Below are positions 54,014 to 64,000 of a stretch of 64,000 nucleotides of DNA, piece after piece. The DNA comes from Dipteronia dyeriana. Taxonomy: Eukaryota > Streptophyta > Magnoliopsida > Sapindales > Sapindaceae. The DNA lies in NCBI GenBank assembly GCA_032871835.1, contig CM065295.1, positions 43,832,360 through 43,896,359 of the forward strand, given 5' to 3'. The notes beneath the pieces are model-generated. The model did no database searches and was not told the origin of the DNA. It worked only from the letters and a program-made list of their open reading frames with translations. Position 1 is the stretch's first letter, and each line of letters starts with the position of its first letter. A program made the translations under genes and the position numbers.

Positions 54014-55554
54014 AATTTTTTTTCCAGAACAGGAAATTGTTTTCGATGCTCTTGTATATATGATTGTATAGGCACGATTTAAATTGACTGTATGATGTTT
54101 TTTTTATGTATATATTTTTTTTAAATTTACAAAAACTTGATTGATCGTTAATTATATGGTACTGTGGATTTAGGGTTTATGGGTTGTATAACTTTGTTTT
54201 ATTATATATTTTTTTTTAACTATTATTGTATTGTAAAAAAAATAAAAATTTGTAACTTATGTTGAAGACCTGGAAAAATCGCGAAGAAAGATTCATGAGA
54301 TTAATCGAGGTGACCTGAAAAGACTGGAAGACTTGGAAATTACAAAAAGACCAAGGAATGTATTGGGGGCATTTTTGTAATTTTAGATTTTAATTTTTTT
54401 TTAGGTTAAATATTCCACAGTACTCGGTCAATTCATGTATGCTTTATATTATATGATGATAAAAAGCATTGTCATGCATACGTATGTCATTTAGATTAGA
54501 TGTGCCTACACAAATATATTTGATATGTCATACATGCATCATAGCCTGATATTTTATGTATTTTTTTTAATGTGATTAAAATGGGTAAATACATAAATTG
54601 GCTATGAAAATGAGATTAGTTTTTGTTAATTGTTAAAAATTTTTTTTTTGTAATTCTCATTAATATTAATCTAGTTATTAAAGAGTTTAATAAGTTAGAT
54701 TAATATGGTCATTTATAGTAATTAGGATTAATTGGATTAATTGCCTAATTATAAATGAACCGAATATTGTGTTAGAGTTTTAATAGTTAAGACTTGGTAA
54801 ACACTTTCATAATAATCTGAGCTTAGTAAATAGTTTACAAAGACTTAGATTATTCACTAATTGATTAGAATTTTAATTATTAAAAATCATTAATAATTTA
54901 TTAGTTAATAAGAATTTGTTTCTAATAATGAATTAATTAATGCACTAGATAACTTGATTAAAGTTAGCCGTTTGATCCTGTAGAGTCTAGGTGCATTAAC
55001 GGATAATAGAAAACCCTAGTTTTAAAATAGTGAGTGGGAGAGGGATATATAACATATATATCCCATGGTCTCCATCATTAGTTCAACACCGTGAGATCCG
55101 AGTGGGGCCTCGTGATGGCTTTGCTTTTGTCCTCCCTAAGAAGGGTTTCCACAAAGGTCAATACCAAGGTTGACTTCCTAACGGATAGGATTTCTGAGGG
55201 TATTTCGGGATTGACCGACCCTAAGGCGGCAATTCTCGAGTTAAGCTCGTGAGATTTGAAATGGTGGGTTTGTTAATTAAAAACCTGACTGAATAAACAA
55301 TGGTTGAATGATATGGAATAAGAGTTATTCTAGAATATCATTTGATTGAGAATGTCTCGGTCCAACATGCAAAGATTTGACCGACTCTAAGACGACACTT
55401 TTTTGTGGTACGTTGGATTGTCGTGGTATAGTAACAATTTTTTAGGGTAGTTCTAGTTCGTTAAACATGTTCATGCATCATGTTTAAATTTATACCAAAG
55501 CACCCACACTTGTTTTAAATAAATGACTGAATAAATGTTTTATTTATTTCAGCA
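54014..55554 (+). other. Ang-2 untranslated leader
   Basis: AT-rich, no gene. Homopolymer A/T runs and many TTAATTA motifs. It corresponds in position to the Ang-1 leader but I see little similarity. Confidence 0.7.
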
Positions 55555-56430
55555 ATGTCTTCTGCATTACTTCAAATTCTCACAAACGATAAATTAACAG
55601 GTGATAACTACACAAAGTGGAAACTTAATATTAATGCAACTTTGGTCACCAAAGACCTCAAGTTTTTGCTTACGGAGGAATGTCCTCCGACGCCTACTGC
55701 CAATGCCACACGAACTGTTCGTGAGGCATACTAGCGATGGGTCTCATCTGATGAGAAGGCCTGAACATATATGTTGGCATCTATGACAGACATGCTTGTC
55801 ACAAAGCACGAAGCAATGACTTCAGCATTCGAAATCATGGAGTCATTGCAAGCTATGTTCAGGCAGCCCTCCAAGAAAAAGCGACATGAAGCTGTTTGTT
55901 CCGCTATGCTCGCTCGCATGAAGGAAGAAACTTCAGTTCGGGGATATGTCTTGAGCATGATGTCCTACTTCAACAAGGCAGAAGTCAATGGCAGGGCCAT
56001 TGACGAACCCAATCAGGTGAGCATCATATTAATGAATCTTCTGAAGAGTTTCGATCAGTTTAAAAGCAACTACGGGATGAACAAGTTAAAGTTCAGTCTT
56101 ACACAGTTGCTTAATGAGCTCGCTACCTTTGAGTCGTTGATTAAGGACAACAAAGGCAAGACCGGTGAGGAAAATGTTGCCGAACCATCTTCCTCTAATA
56201 ATAGGAAGAGGAAAAGGTCCACTGGGATGGCAAAAGGAAAGCCCAAACCCAAGAAAGCCTAAACAAAAAAGATTGGCACCTCCACTGACCAAGACAAAGG
56301 AAAATGTTTCCATTGTAACAAAGTCGGACATTAGAAGAGGAACTGTCCTCAGTATCTGGAGGAGGTAGCCAAGAAGAAAAAGATGAAAGGTAAATATGAT
56401 TATCTTGTTCTTGAATCTTGTTTAGTGGAA
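55555..56430 (+). pseudogene. gag: Ang-2 gag
   Basis: ATG 55555 opens MSSALLQILTNDKLTGDNYTKWKLNI, the usual copia gag start. Stops at about 55731 and 55762 interrupt. 55771-56262 carries the UBN2-type core (AFEIMESLQAMFRQPSKKKRHEAV, SFDQFKSNYGMNKLKFSLTQLLNEL), a basic stretch (NNRKRKRS) and, after another stop, a CX2CX4HX4C knuckle CFHCNKVGHxKRNC (56305-56346) with a stop in its x4 segment. It is homologous to the Ang-1 gag core at 5540-5870, e.g. VxGAxID / VNGRAID. Confidence 0.85.
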
Positions 56431-59400
56431 GATGATTCTTCACCCTGGATAGTTGATTCGGGGGCCACTAATCATGTTTGTTATTCTTTGCAGTAGACTG
56501 ATTCTTGGACACAGCTAGATGAGGGAGCCTTCTCAATGCGTGTGGGGTAGGGGATGTTGTATCAGCCAAAGCAGTGGGAGCAATAAGATTGCAATTTTGT
56601 AATAATAATAGTTTTTTATTATTAAACAATGTTTTTTATATTCCTGGATTTACACGGAATTTGATTTCCGTTCTAAATTGTTAGAACAAAAATATTTTGT
56701 TTCTTTTAATAATAAGTCTGTTATTATTGGAAAGAATGGTCTGAATATTTGTTCAGGAATTAATGAAAACAATTTGTATGTGTTAAGACCATTAATACAT
56801 ACTACACTGCTCAATTACGAAATGTTTAAGGTTGAAAAACCAAAAACTAAACGATATAAGATTTCTCCAGATAATGAAACGTATCTCTGGCATCTAAGGC
56901 TTGGTCATATTAACCATGACCGGATAAACAGATTAGTAAAAAGTGAACCTTTAAGTGAGTTAAAGGTTGGCACCTTACCTGTATGCGAATCTTATCTTAA
57001 AGGTAAGATGACTAAGAGACCTTTTGCTGGAAAAGGGCTTAGAGCTAAAGAACCGCTAGAGCTTAAACATACAGACGTCTGCGGACCGATGAATGTTAAA
57101 ACTAGGGGTGTTTATGAGTATTATGTCACCTTTATAGATTACTCCTCAAGATACAGATACGTCTACCTGATGCAACAAAAGTCGAAAACATTTGAAAAGT
57201 TTAAAGAATTCTGATCTGAAGTTGAGAATCAATTAGGTAGGACTATCAAGTCACTACGATCCGATCATAGAGGTGAGTACCTTGACCAAGAGTTTGAAGA
57301 CTTCATGGTCGAGCATGGGATAATTTCCCAACTCACAGCTCCCGGTACACCTCAGTAAAATGGTGTAACGGAGAGGAGAAATAGAACCCTAATGGAAATG
57401 GTGAGATCTATGATTATTTTCTCATCATTACCAAATTGTTTCTGGGGATATGAGTTACAAACATCGGCATACATTTTGAATGTAGTGTCATCGAAATCTG
57501 TTTCTAAGACTCTCCTAGAGTTGTGGAATGGTCGTAAAGCTAGTTTGTGACATTTCCTCATATAGGGTGTCCAGCACACGTGCTGAAGAACAGAACTGGA
57601 AAGCTAGACTCCAAGTCTGTTGTCTGCCTATTTATAGGATACTTCAAGGAGACCAGAGGTGGACACTTCTATAGTCTCGAAGATAACAAAGTATTTGTAT
57701 CGACAAATGCAACGTTTCTTAAGGACAATTACATTAGTGACCATTAACCTCGTTCCAAGATTGTATTAAATGAGTTGAAGCCTGGTAAGACTAGCGCTTC
57801 ATTAACAAAAGTTGTTGATCCACAAACATTTGAGATTCAGATGGTTCTTTATCAGGATACATTACCACCTAGACGTAGTGAGAGGGTTGTGTGACAACCT
57901 GAACGCTATTTAGCTATAGGTGAGGGACAAGGTGTTATCTCTGCTGATAGTGTGGATGATCCATTGACATTTGAGAATGCAATGAAAGATTCTGATAAAG
58001 AGGAATGGCTTAAAGCCATGAATCTCGAGATGGAGTCCATGTACTCTAACTCAGTCTAGGATCTTGTAGACTTACAGGATGAGATAAAACCCATTGGTTA
58101 TAAGTGGATATACAAGAGAAATAGAGGAGTAGACGAGAAGGTAGAGGCTTTCAAGGCAAGGCCAGTGGCTATGGGTTATACCTAGAAAGAGGGGGTCAAT
58201 TATGAACAGACCTTCTCGCATTTAGCCATGTTTAAGTCTATTAGGATTCTCTTATCCATTGTTGCATATTTTGATTATGAAATTTGGCAAATGGACATCA
58301 AGACTGCATTCTTGAATGGCAATCTTGATGAGAGCATTTATATGATGCAACCAGAGGGATTCGTGTCTCCAGATCAAGAGCAAAAGGTTTGCAAGCTGTA
58401 AAAGTCTATATATGGACTTAAGCAAGCATTTAGATCTTTGAACATTAGGTTTGATGATGTGATCAAAACCTATGGCTTCGAGCAGAACGTCGATGAGCCT
58501 TGTGTCTATAAGCGCATCATTGATAAAAAAATAGTTTTCTTGGTCCTATACGTAAATGATATCCTACTCATTGGAAATGAAGTGGGAGTGTTGTCTGATG
58601 TAAAGGGTTGGCTGGCTAGCCAATTTAAAATGAAAGATTCGGGAGAGGCAAGTTATGTTATAGAGATCCAACTAATAAGGGATCGTAAAAACAAACTTAT
58701 AGCACTGTCTCAGGCATCATATATCGATAAGATTCTTATACGATTTTCGATGCAAAACTCTAAGAAAGGTAATTTACCTTCCTGACATGACGTTCACTTG
58801 TCTAAGGAACAGTGTCCTAAGACACCTCAAGAAGTTGAGGATATGAGACGTGTTCCTTATGCATCAGCAGTATGTAGTCTCATGTATGCTATGTTATGCA
58901 CGAGACCGGACATCTTCTATGCAGTGGGAGTAGTCAGCAGATACCAGTCTAACCTAGGATTGGATCATTGGGTTGCTGTCAAGACTATTCTCAAGTATCT
59001 TAGGAGAACGAGAAATTATATGCTAGTGTATTCCGGACAGAATTTGATCCCGTTAGAAAACACGAATTCTGATTTTTAGTCAGACAAGGATTCTAGAAAA
59101 TCCACGTCTGGATCAGTATTCACTCTGGGTGGTGGAGCCATTGTGTGGAGAAGTAACAAGCAATCTTGCATTGCTGACTCCATCATGGAAGCCGAATATA
59201 TAGCTGCTAAAGAGGCTGTTTGGCTCCGTAAGTTCTTGAGTGATCTGGAAGTTGTTCCAGACCTGGATAAGCCCATCACACTTTATTGTGATAACAATTG
59301 TGCTGTGGTTAATTTCAAAGAACAAAGAAGCCATAAGAGAGGGAAGCATATAGAGAGATAGTGTAGAGAGGAGATGTGATCGTCACTAAGATAGCCTCAC

Positions 59401-59501
59401 AAGACAATCATGCTGATCCATTTATGAAGACTTTACGGGCTAAAGTCTTTTCGGGTCACCTAGATGGTCTAGGGTTACGAGACATGCCTCACATGCTTTA
59501 G
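56431..59501 (+). pseudogene. pol: Ang-2 pol: protease, integrase, RT, RNase H (inactive)
   Basis: Protease motif WIVDSGATNHVC at about 56447-56482. GAG-pre-integrase at 56850-57010 has LWHLRLGHINHDR but CESY where Ang-1 has CESC, so the last zinc ligand is lost. Integrase: HTDVCGPMN (57068), then LRSDHRGEY (57253) and, after a stop, NGVTERRNR (57361). RT from about 58085 (GYKWIYKRN, IWQMDIKTAFLNGN), with the catalytic box changed to YVND (58549-58560): an Asp to Asn change that should abolish polymerisation. RNase [30 protein letters not shown], ending TAG 59501. More than ten stops or frameshifts. It is the same lineage as Ang-1, which keeps YVDD. Confidence 0.9.
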
Positions 59502-59502
59502 T

Positions 59503-59515
59503 GCAAGTGGGAGAT
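59503..59515 (+). other. Polypurine tract of Ang-2
   Basis: 'gcaagtgggagat', same as in Ang-1, abutting the LTR. Confidence 0.9.
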
Positions 59516-61651
59516 TGTTGGGGTTTATGCCTTAAGCATGTAATTTGTAAATGGATTTATGAAGTAAATAAAAAGAAAGGTTCAATTCATTCTTACTATG
59601 TTATTTATTTTATAAACTTATGTACATATTAACATCCTGGATTGCCGAATGTAATCTCGAACTGTGTATATAAGTGTCATTTAAGGATGGATACAGTAGG
59701 AGATGTGCAATCTAAAGAGTTCATAGATAGCAAATAAAGCTGGGTACTTTATTTGTGGTTAATCTATAGTTGCGGTCCATTCTGTAATGTACAATGATTC
59801 TATCATGAATCATTCATATGAAAATATGGGAATGGAGGCACCGTGTATGATGTGATCATATAGGACTGGGCCATGATCTATATGAATCTCACACCAAGAT
59901 CCGTTTACCAATGAGATTCATATATATCAACTAATGATGGCTATATGTGGGTGATCTAAATCCTGACTGTCTTATCGACTCCTTCAGGTTAGATCATGGT
60001 CTTTGATATACCAGGGGTGAGGTTAGATGCATTTCCTGATTAATATACACCATATGTTGGGATTACGATTTGGCTTGTGGCTGAGAAGGTTTGTACACAA
60101 TAGTGGAATCCACTCATTCTTATGAGAAGTAGATGGTAGTTCCCTTAAGGGTTGATTCAGGGCTTGGACAATATGAGCGCTCTCTTGATTCCGTGAGGAA
60201 ATATGATTTATTGTCCATTAGAGAATCAATGGTACATAAAGGATATATGTAATTAGAGGGGTATAACGGACATTATGACCCATCTCTAACTTTGAACTAC
60301 TGTGGAGTATCACACCATATGTAATAGCTATATCGATGGACACCGAGTTGTACTGGTTTGTGTAAAAACGTCTACAGTTGAGAGAGTGCAGCTTCAGATT
60401 TTTAGTGGAATAACACCGGAGTTAATAATCAAAGAATATTAATTAAAGAGTTTAATTAATGATTCTGAGGATTATTGGAGCTTAAAATACTGTGGGTCCA
60501 TTAGGTCTCCTTGCTAGTCCGATCGATTTAGGTAACAAGGGTCACAGTTAATTAATTGGATTGTCCAATTAATTGTGTTACGAAAGTGACACGTAATTTA
60601 TTCGAGAATTAATTGAATAATGAGATTATTTAATTAATGGATAACGGTGATTAAATAACTTAAATAATGAGATTATTTAATTATGTTATTAATCACTAAA
60701 TGGAGAGTGTATGTTGATATCTATTTTTGAATAAAATAAGATAATATGATTATTTCATTTTATTAAATTAAATATTTTATTTTTGAATTTAAATAGTTTG
60801 AATTCAAAATTAAAATTAAATAAAAGATATGAGATATTTTTTATTTGAAAGTTTTTAAAAATCAAATAAAAGATATTGGATAATTTTTATTTAAAAGTTT
60901 TTAAAAATCAAATATATATTTGATCTAATATTTAAATATTATATATGTAATATATATTATTTAAAATAAATAAAAAAAACAAAATAAAAAAACGTACAAC
61001 ACAAATATATATGATATATTTTATGCAAAAAAAAAAGGCAGGCATTATTTTTTTTAAAAAGGTTTGGCTTTTGGTTTTGGTTTTGGTAAAAAAAAGTGCA
61101 CCCATTAATGACATGCAATTTTTTTTTTGTTTTTTAAAAGGGAAAAAAGGTGCACCAGGTCTTTTGCTTGTAAAAAAATAAGCACAGATCAATTTTTGCT
61201 ATTGAAGCAATTAGTGTGTAAAACACATATCAACATATATATCAGAATTTGTATGTGATGTAAATGGTGCAAGTGTTGCATAGTAAAAATTAAGAAAGAG
61301 TTTCTTAGTTTTCCTACATCCTCCATTCTAAGTTCCTGAGAACCGTGACCCGTCCACACCCGGTTACCAGTCCCATGATATAGCGAGGAAGATCAATGGT
61401 ACAGGTTAGGAGCAAATCGAAAAGTGAAGGAGCCTCCAAACGTTGGTATGGTTCTTTATTTTATTTTTTAATTATTGATTACAATTTCCTGTATTTACAT
61501 ATATATTTTATTAGTGTAATAATTTTTATATGTATTTGTTCCGAAAATAAATACGATCCCAAGTTCACTGGTCTCAGATACAGATTACGATATGTATAAA
61601 AAAATTTAAATCCCCGTTTTCGCTGTGCGACCGATGAATAGGGTTCCAACA
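59516..61651 (+). repeat. Ang-2 3' LTR
   Basis: TGTTGGGGTTTATGCC to GGTTCCAACA, 2136 bp, collinear with the 5' LTR. By eye about 95% identical outside the microsatellite. ORFs in it (60932, 61396) have a twin in the other LTR but no recognisable domain. Confidence 0.94.
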
Positions 61652-61656
61652 GTTAC
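61652..61656 (+). other. Right target-site duplication of Ang-2 (GTTAC)
   Basis: Perfect copy of 51657-51661. Confidence 0.95.
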
Positions 61657-62036
61657 TTAGTTTCTTTTTATGTTGTTTTTGTGAACTTTTGAACTTTCAA
61701 TGGCATGTAATAATTAGTTTTAAGATTTGGTTAAGAATTCTTATGTTCTGGCATGTATTGATGGGGAGATACATGTATTTGTGGACTTAATTGTATATTC
61801 TTATCCATATTATATGTTGTCATTTGTTGTTTTTCTCTTGTATATGCGTTGTGCTTTGAGATGATTTGTAGGTTGCTTCAAGAGAAGATCGAGATAAAGT
61901 TTAAGAGTTGATGAAGATTAGTTATAGGAATCTTACTCATTGTAATGTGAGGGAGTGATTTTGTGACATATCTTCATTTTTATATTTGTAGTAAATGTAT
62001 AGGTGTTTTGACATGGAATTTACCAAAGGGGGAGAT
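61657..62036 (+). other. Sire-C 3' untranslated region and polypurine tract
   Basis: Non-coding, collinear with the complement of 31641-32036 in Sire-B. The tract 'aaagggggagat' (62025-62036) abuts the LTR. Confidence 0.85.
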
Positions 62037-64000
62037 TGTTAGGTTTTAGTTTGTGTTGGCATTAATTCCATATCAAAATGATGTTTACTTGTAACGATTT
62101 AGTTGTTTAGATTCATGATGATTTAAGCTTCAAAGAAGAATGAACAACAAGTCAAAGCAAGTTCAAAGTCTTCAAAGAGAAAGAATGCAATATGATTCTA
62201 CAAAGGTATACTAAGACCTTATCTTTCTCTTACAAGGCTTAGGCACACACACACAATTCATACATTTGTGTCCCTATATCATTGTGCACCATTATAGGTA
62301 AACATATACAATTCATTCATATGTGTCCCTGCATCATTGTGAACCATGTATAACACATTCACACACTTGAAGATGAATGCTCATGCATTGGTATGGAAAT
62401 AACATGTTTTGGAAAATGCATGATTGGAGACTACCTCTATGTAGTTTGCATTCTAGTGTGAATTGTGTTTGTCTGAGTATATATTTGTAAAACATGGATA
62501 TTGAACTTGATTTTAGTCTTAAATCATTATTTATTGAGTTCCGGTCATTTCGGTTACTCATACTATTGATTTCAAGTTCTAAGTCAAAAGATACTACACT
62601 TTCAACTCATGTTGCATACATTGTCTTCGTCTTCGTATATCGAGTCGAATTATTTTTTTCTGGGTTGAGTATCTTATCTGTCCATGTCCGTGAGAGAGTT
62701 ATGGTTCATAATCCGCAAACTGATTCAAATTCAAAGTTTGGAGGCCGGAGAACGATCGAAGAACGCGTGAGGAGTGCAAGAGAGTTGCACCTTGGCCAAA
62801 GGCCAACAAGAGGTGCAAGCCCGAGATGGCGCGTGGCCATCTTGGCTGCAACTTCTTGCTGCCCTGAGATGCCCACACACCATCTCGGGGAAGTGATATC
62901 AAGGAGGGCAATTCGGTCTTTTAAGCTTCATTCTTTTCCTCTCCTTTATATTCCTCTTCCCTCTCACATTTCATTCTAAGAAGAAATTTAAACTTGTGTG
63001 CAGAAATTTTTTCTCTACATTTTCTCACCTTCCAAACACCATAACTTCTCCATTTGAACTCCGATTTGAGTGATTCAAAGTTGAGAGTGTTTTTCTATTC
63101 ATCCTCCATCTTTTCTCTGAAGGTTTAAGTGAGTTTTATTGCTGTTTTTGGAGTCTAAACAGTCAAAAACGGGACTACACCAAAATCAACTAAGGTATTG
63201 ATTTTCTCTCAAAGTTTTCTTTTAAAACTTGGTCAATTGCCTTGGGTTTTCTTCTTCAACATATATATGTGTATTGTGAGTGTTTTGATTTGAGTTTTGA
63301 ACTCTTTTAAAGCTAGGTTAAGTTTTTGAATTGAAATCATACATGTTGAGTTAAGTTTTGATTTTGCCTATGATTTCACATGTTTGGGATTGTATTGTGC
63401 TAGATTTTATTCTAGGACTATTTAATGATCTTTGATTGATTTAATTTGTGAAAAATAGTTCCTCACATGTATTAGGCTCTCTTGGATGAATTCTCATATT
63501 AATACATGTGCTTATGTTCTTTTGAGCTATTCATGTGTTTTGTTGAATCTATGAATAGGAATATGCTCTAGAACTTTATCTTTAATCTAATTGACTTTGT
63601 CATATGATTTTAGCATGTTTTTGGTTTATGTGATTTAAACTTGATTATGTGTTAATTGAACATATCTTGTGATTCAAGTTTTAGATCTATGCATGTATCT
63701 AGGTTGTAATTAATGTCTAACATATCTTACATGATCTAGATGGATTAAACATGCATGATTGACTAGACTATATTTTTTTTGTGCATTCATGCTCATGTCT
63801 AGTATCTTTCATAGGATGTGTTGATCATAGCATTCTATGCTGCGTGCTTGTTTGCGTTTTGCATCCATGATCACCTAGATGCCTTGTGAGAAGAAAGTCT
63901 TGACAATAGGTGTGTGACCTATGTTGTTGAGCAAGAAAGTCTTGGCAAGAGGTGTGAGACCTTGGATTGTCAAGCAAGGAAGTCTTGGGTAAAGTTGGGA
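62037..64000 (+). repeat. Sire-C 3' LTR, runs off the window
   Basis: It starts TGTTAGGTTTTAG like Sire-B. Two 61-bp repeats (62235-62345), hairpin module (62780-62900), TATA-like 'ctttatattcc' (62943-62953), and the minisatellite from 63893. About 0.6 kb should remain outside the window. Confidence 0.88.

Larger units (their letters stand above)
51662..61651 (+). mobile_element. Ang-2: Angela/BARE-like Ty1/copia element, full length
   Basis: This is 9,990 bp with LTRs of 2159 and 2136 bp (TGTTG..CCAACA), perfect GTTAC duplications, two Met-type primer-site motifs, 1.7-kb leader, gag, protease, integrase, RT, RNase H and polypurine tract. All Ty1/copia domains can be found in order but stops, frameshifts and active-site changes show it is inactive. 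It is inserted into Sire-C about 80 bp behind the 3' ORF. Confidence 0.95.
44151..64000 (+). mobile_element. Sire-C: pol-less SIRE-like copia element, split by Ang-2
   Basis: Order: 5' LTR lacking its first ~93 bp (44151-46680), Met-type primer site, long gag (46764-48485), non-coding middle without protease, integrase, RT or RNase H (48486-50522), 3' ORF (50523-51583), internal polypurine tract, [Ang-2], 3' untranslated region, polypurine tract, and 3' LTR from 62037 beyond the window end. SIRE/Maximus elements normally have pol between gag and the extra ORF, so this copy is a deletion derivative with the non-pol genes retained. Confidence 0.85.

Noticed and set aside
53649..54075. Complement ORFs of 116 and 106 codons across the Ang-2 LTR end
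   Set aside because: They span the LTR/leader border, overlap each other and have no domain.

Overview
The window is plant nuclear DNA built almost entirely of LTR retrotransposons inserted into one another, plus one decayed hAT DNA transposon. The evidence is: Ty1/copia and Ty3/gypsy gag-pol fragments throughout, initiator-Met primer-binding sites, 5-bp target duplications, spliceosomal introns, and long AT-rich LTRs. I see no host gene, rRNA, tRNA or CRISPR array. The lineages (SIRE/Maximus-like, Angela/BARE-like and Ale-like copia; Tat/Retand-like gypsy) fit an angiosperm, probably a eudicot. I cannot name the species. The names below are my own labels.

Layout. 1-3536: Sire-A (+), the 3' end and 3' LTR of a SIRE-like copia element. 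3537-11465: Ang-1 (+), an Angela-like copia with a badly truncated 5' LTR, decayed gag-pol and a full 2.4-kb 3' LTR. 11466-13023: Ale-1 (+), the 3' half of an Ale-like copia. 13958-16222: a decayed hAT transposon. 16223-18390: Ret-1 (-), a deleted Retand-type gypsy element. 18391-18567: a Retand LTR piece (-). 18568-21895: Ret-2 (+), a Retand 3' end whose LTR is split by a solo Angela-like LTR (-, 19632-21837). 21896-28463: Ret-3 (-), Retand pol, tandem array and antisense gene. 28464-29187: a Retand LTR piece (-). 29188-44150: Sire-B (-), the 3' end of a SIRE-like element, split by Ret-4 (+, 32037-43171), an 11.1-kb Retand element with a perfect GAAAC duplication but no integrase. 44151-64000: Sire-C (+), a SIRE-like element with gag and a 3' ORF but no pol, split by Ang-2 (+, 51662-61651), a 10-kb Angela-like element with a perfect GTTAC duplication.

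The most interesting content is the antisense gene of the Retand elements. Three copies (17825-18330, 22077-24541, 39065-41600 on the complement) lie opposite to pol, between pol and the 3' LTR. All three have TATTTAAA 111-146 bp upstream of the ATG. The two long copies share two short spliceosomal introns at the same positions and phases, and removing them keeps the conserved frame continuous. The predicted product is about 770-800 residues: an N-terminal region resembling the Pfam 'putative gypsy type transposon' family, a Ser/Pro-rich linker and a C-terminal coiled coil. Both long copies also carry a roughly 99-bp tandem array between pol and this gene. Antisense ORFs and a tandem repeat are known hallmarks of Retand. 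The conserved intron and promoter layout is what I add from the sequence.

All coding regions carry stops or frameshifts, so nothing here looks autonomous today. Insertion order is readable from the nesting: Sire-B before Ret-4, Sire-C before Ang-2, and Ret-2 before the solo Angela-like LTR.
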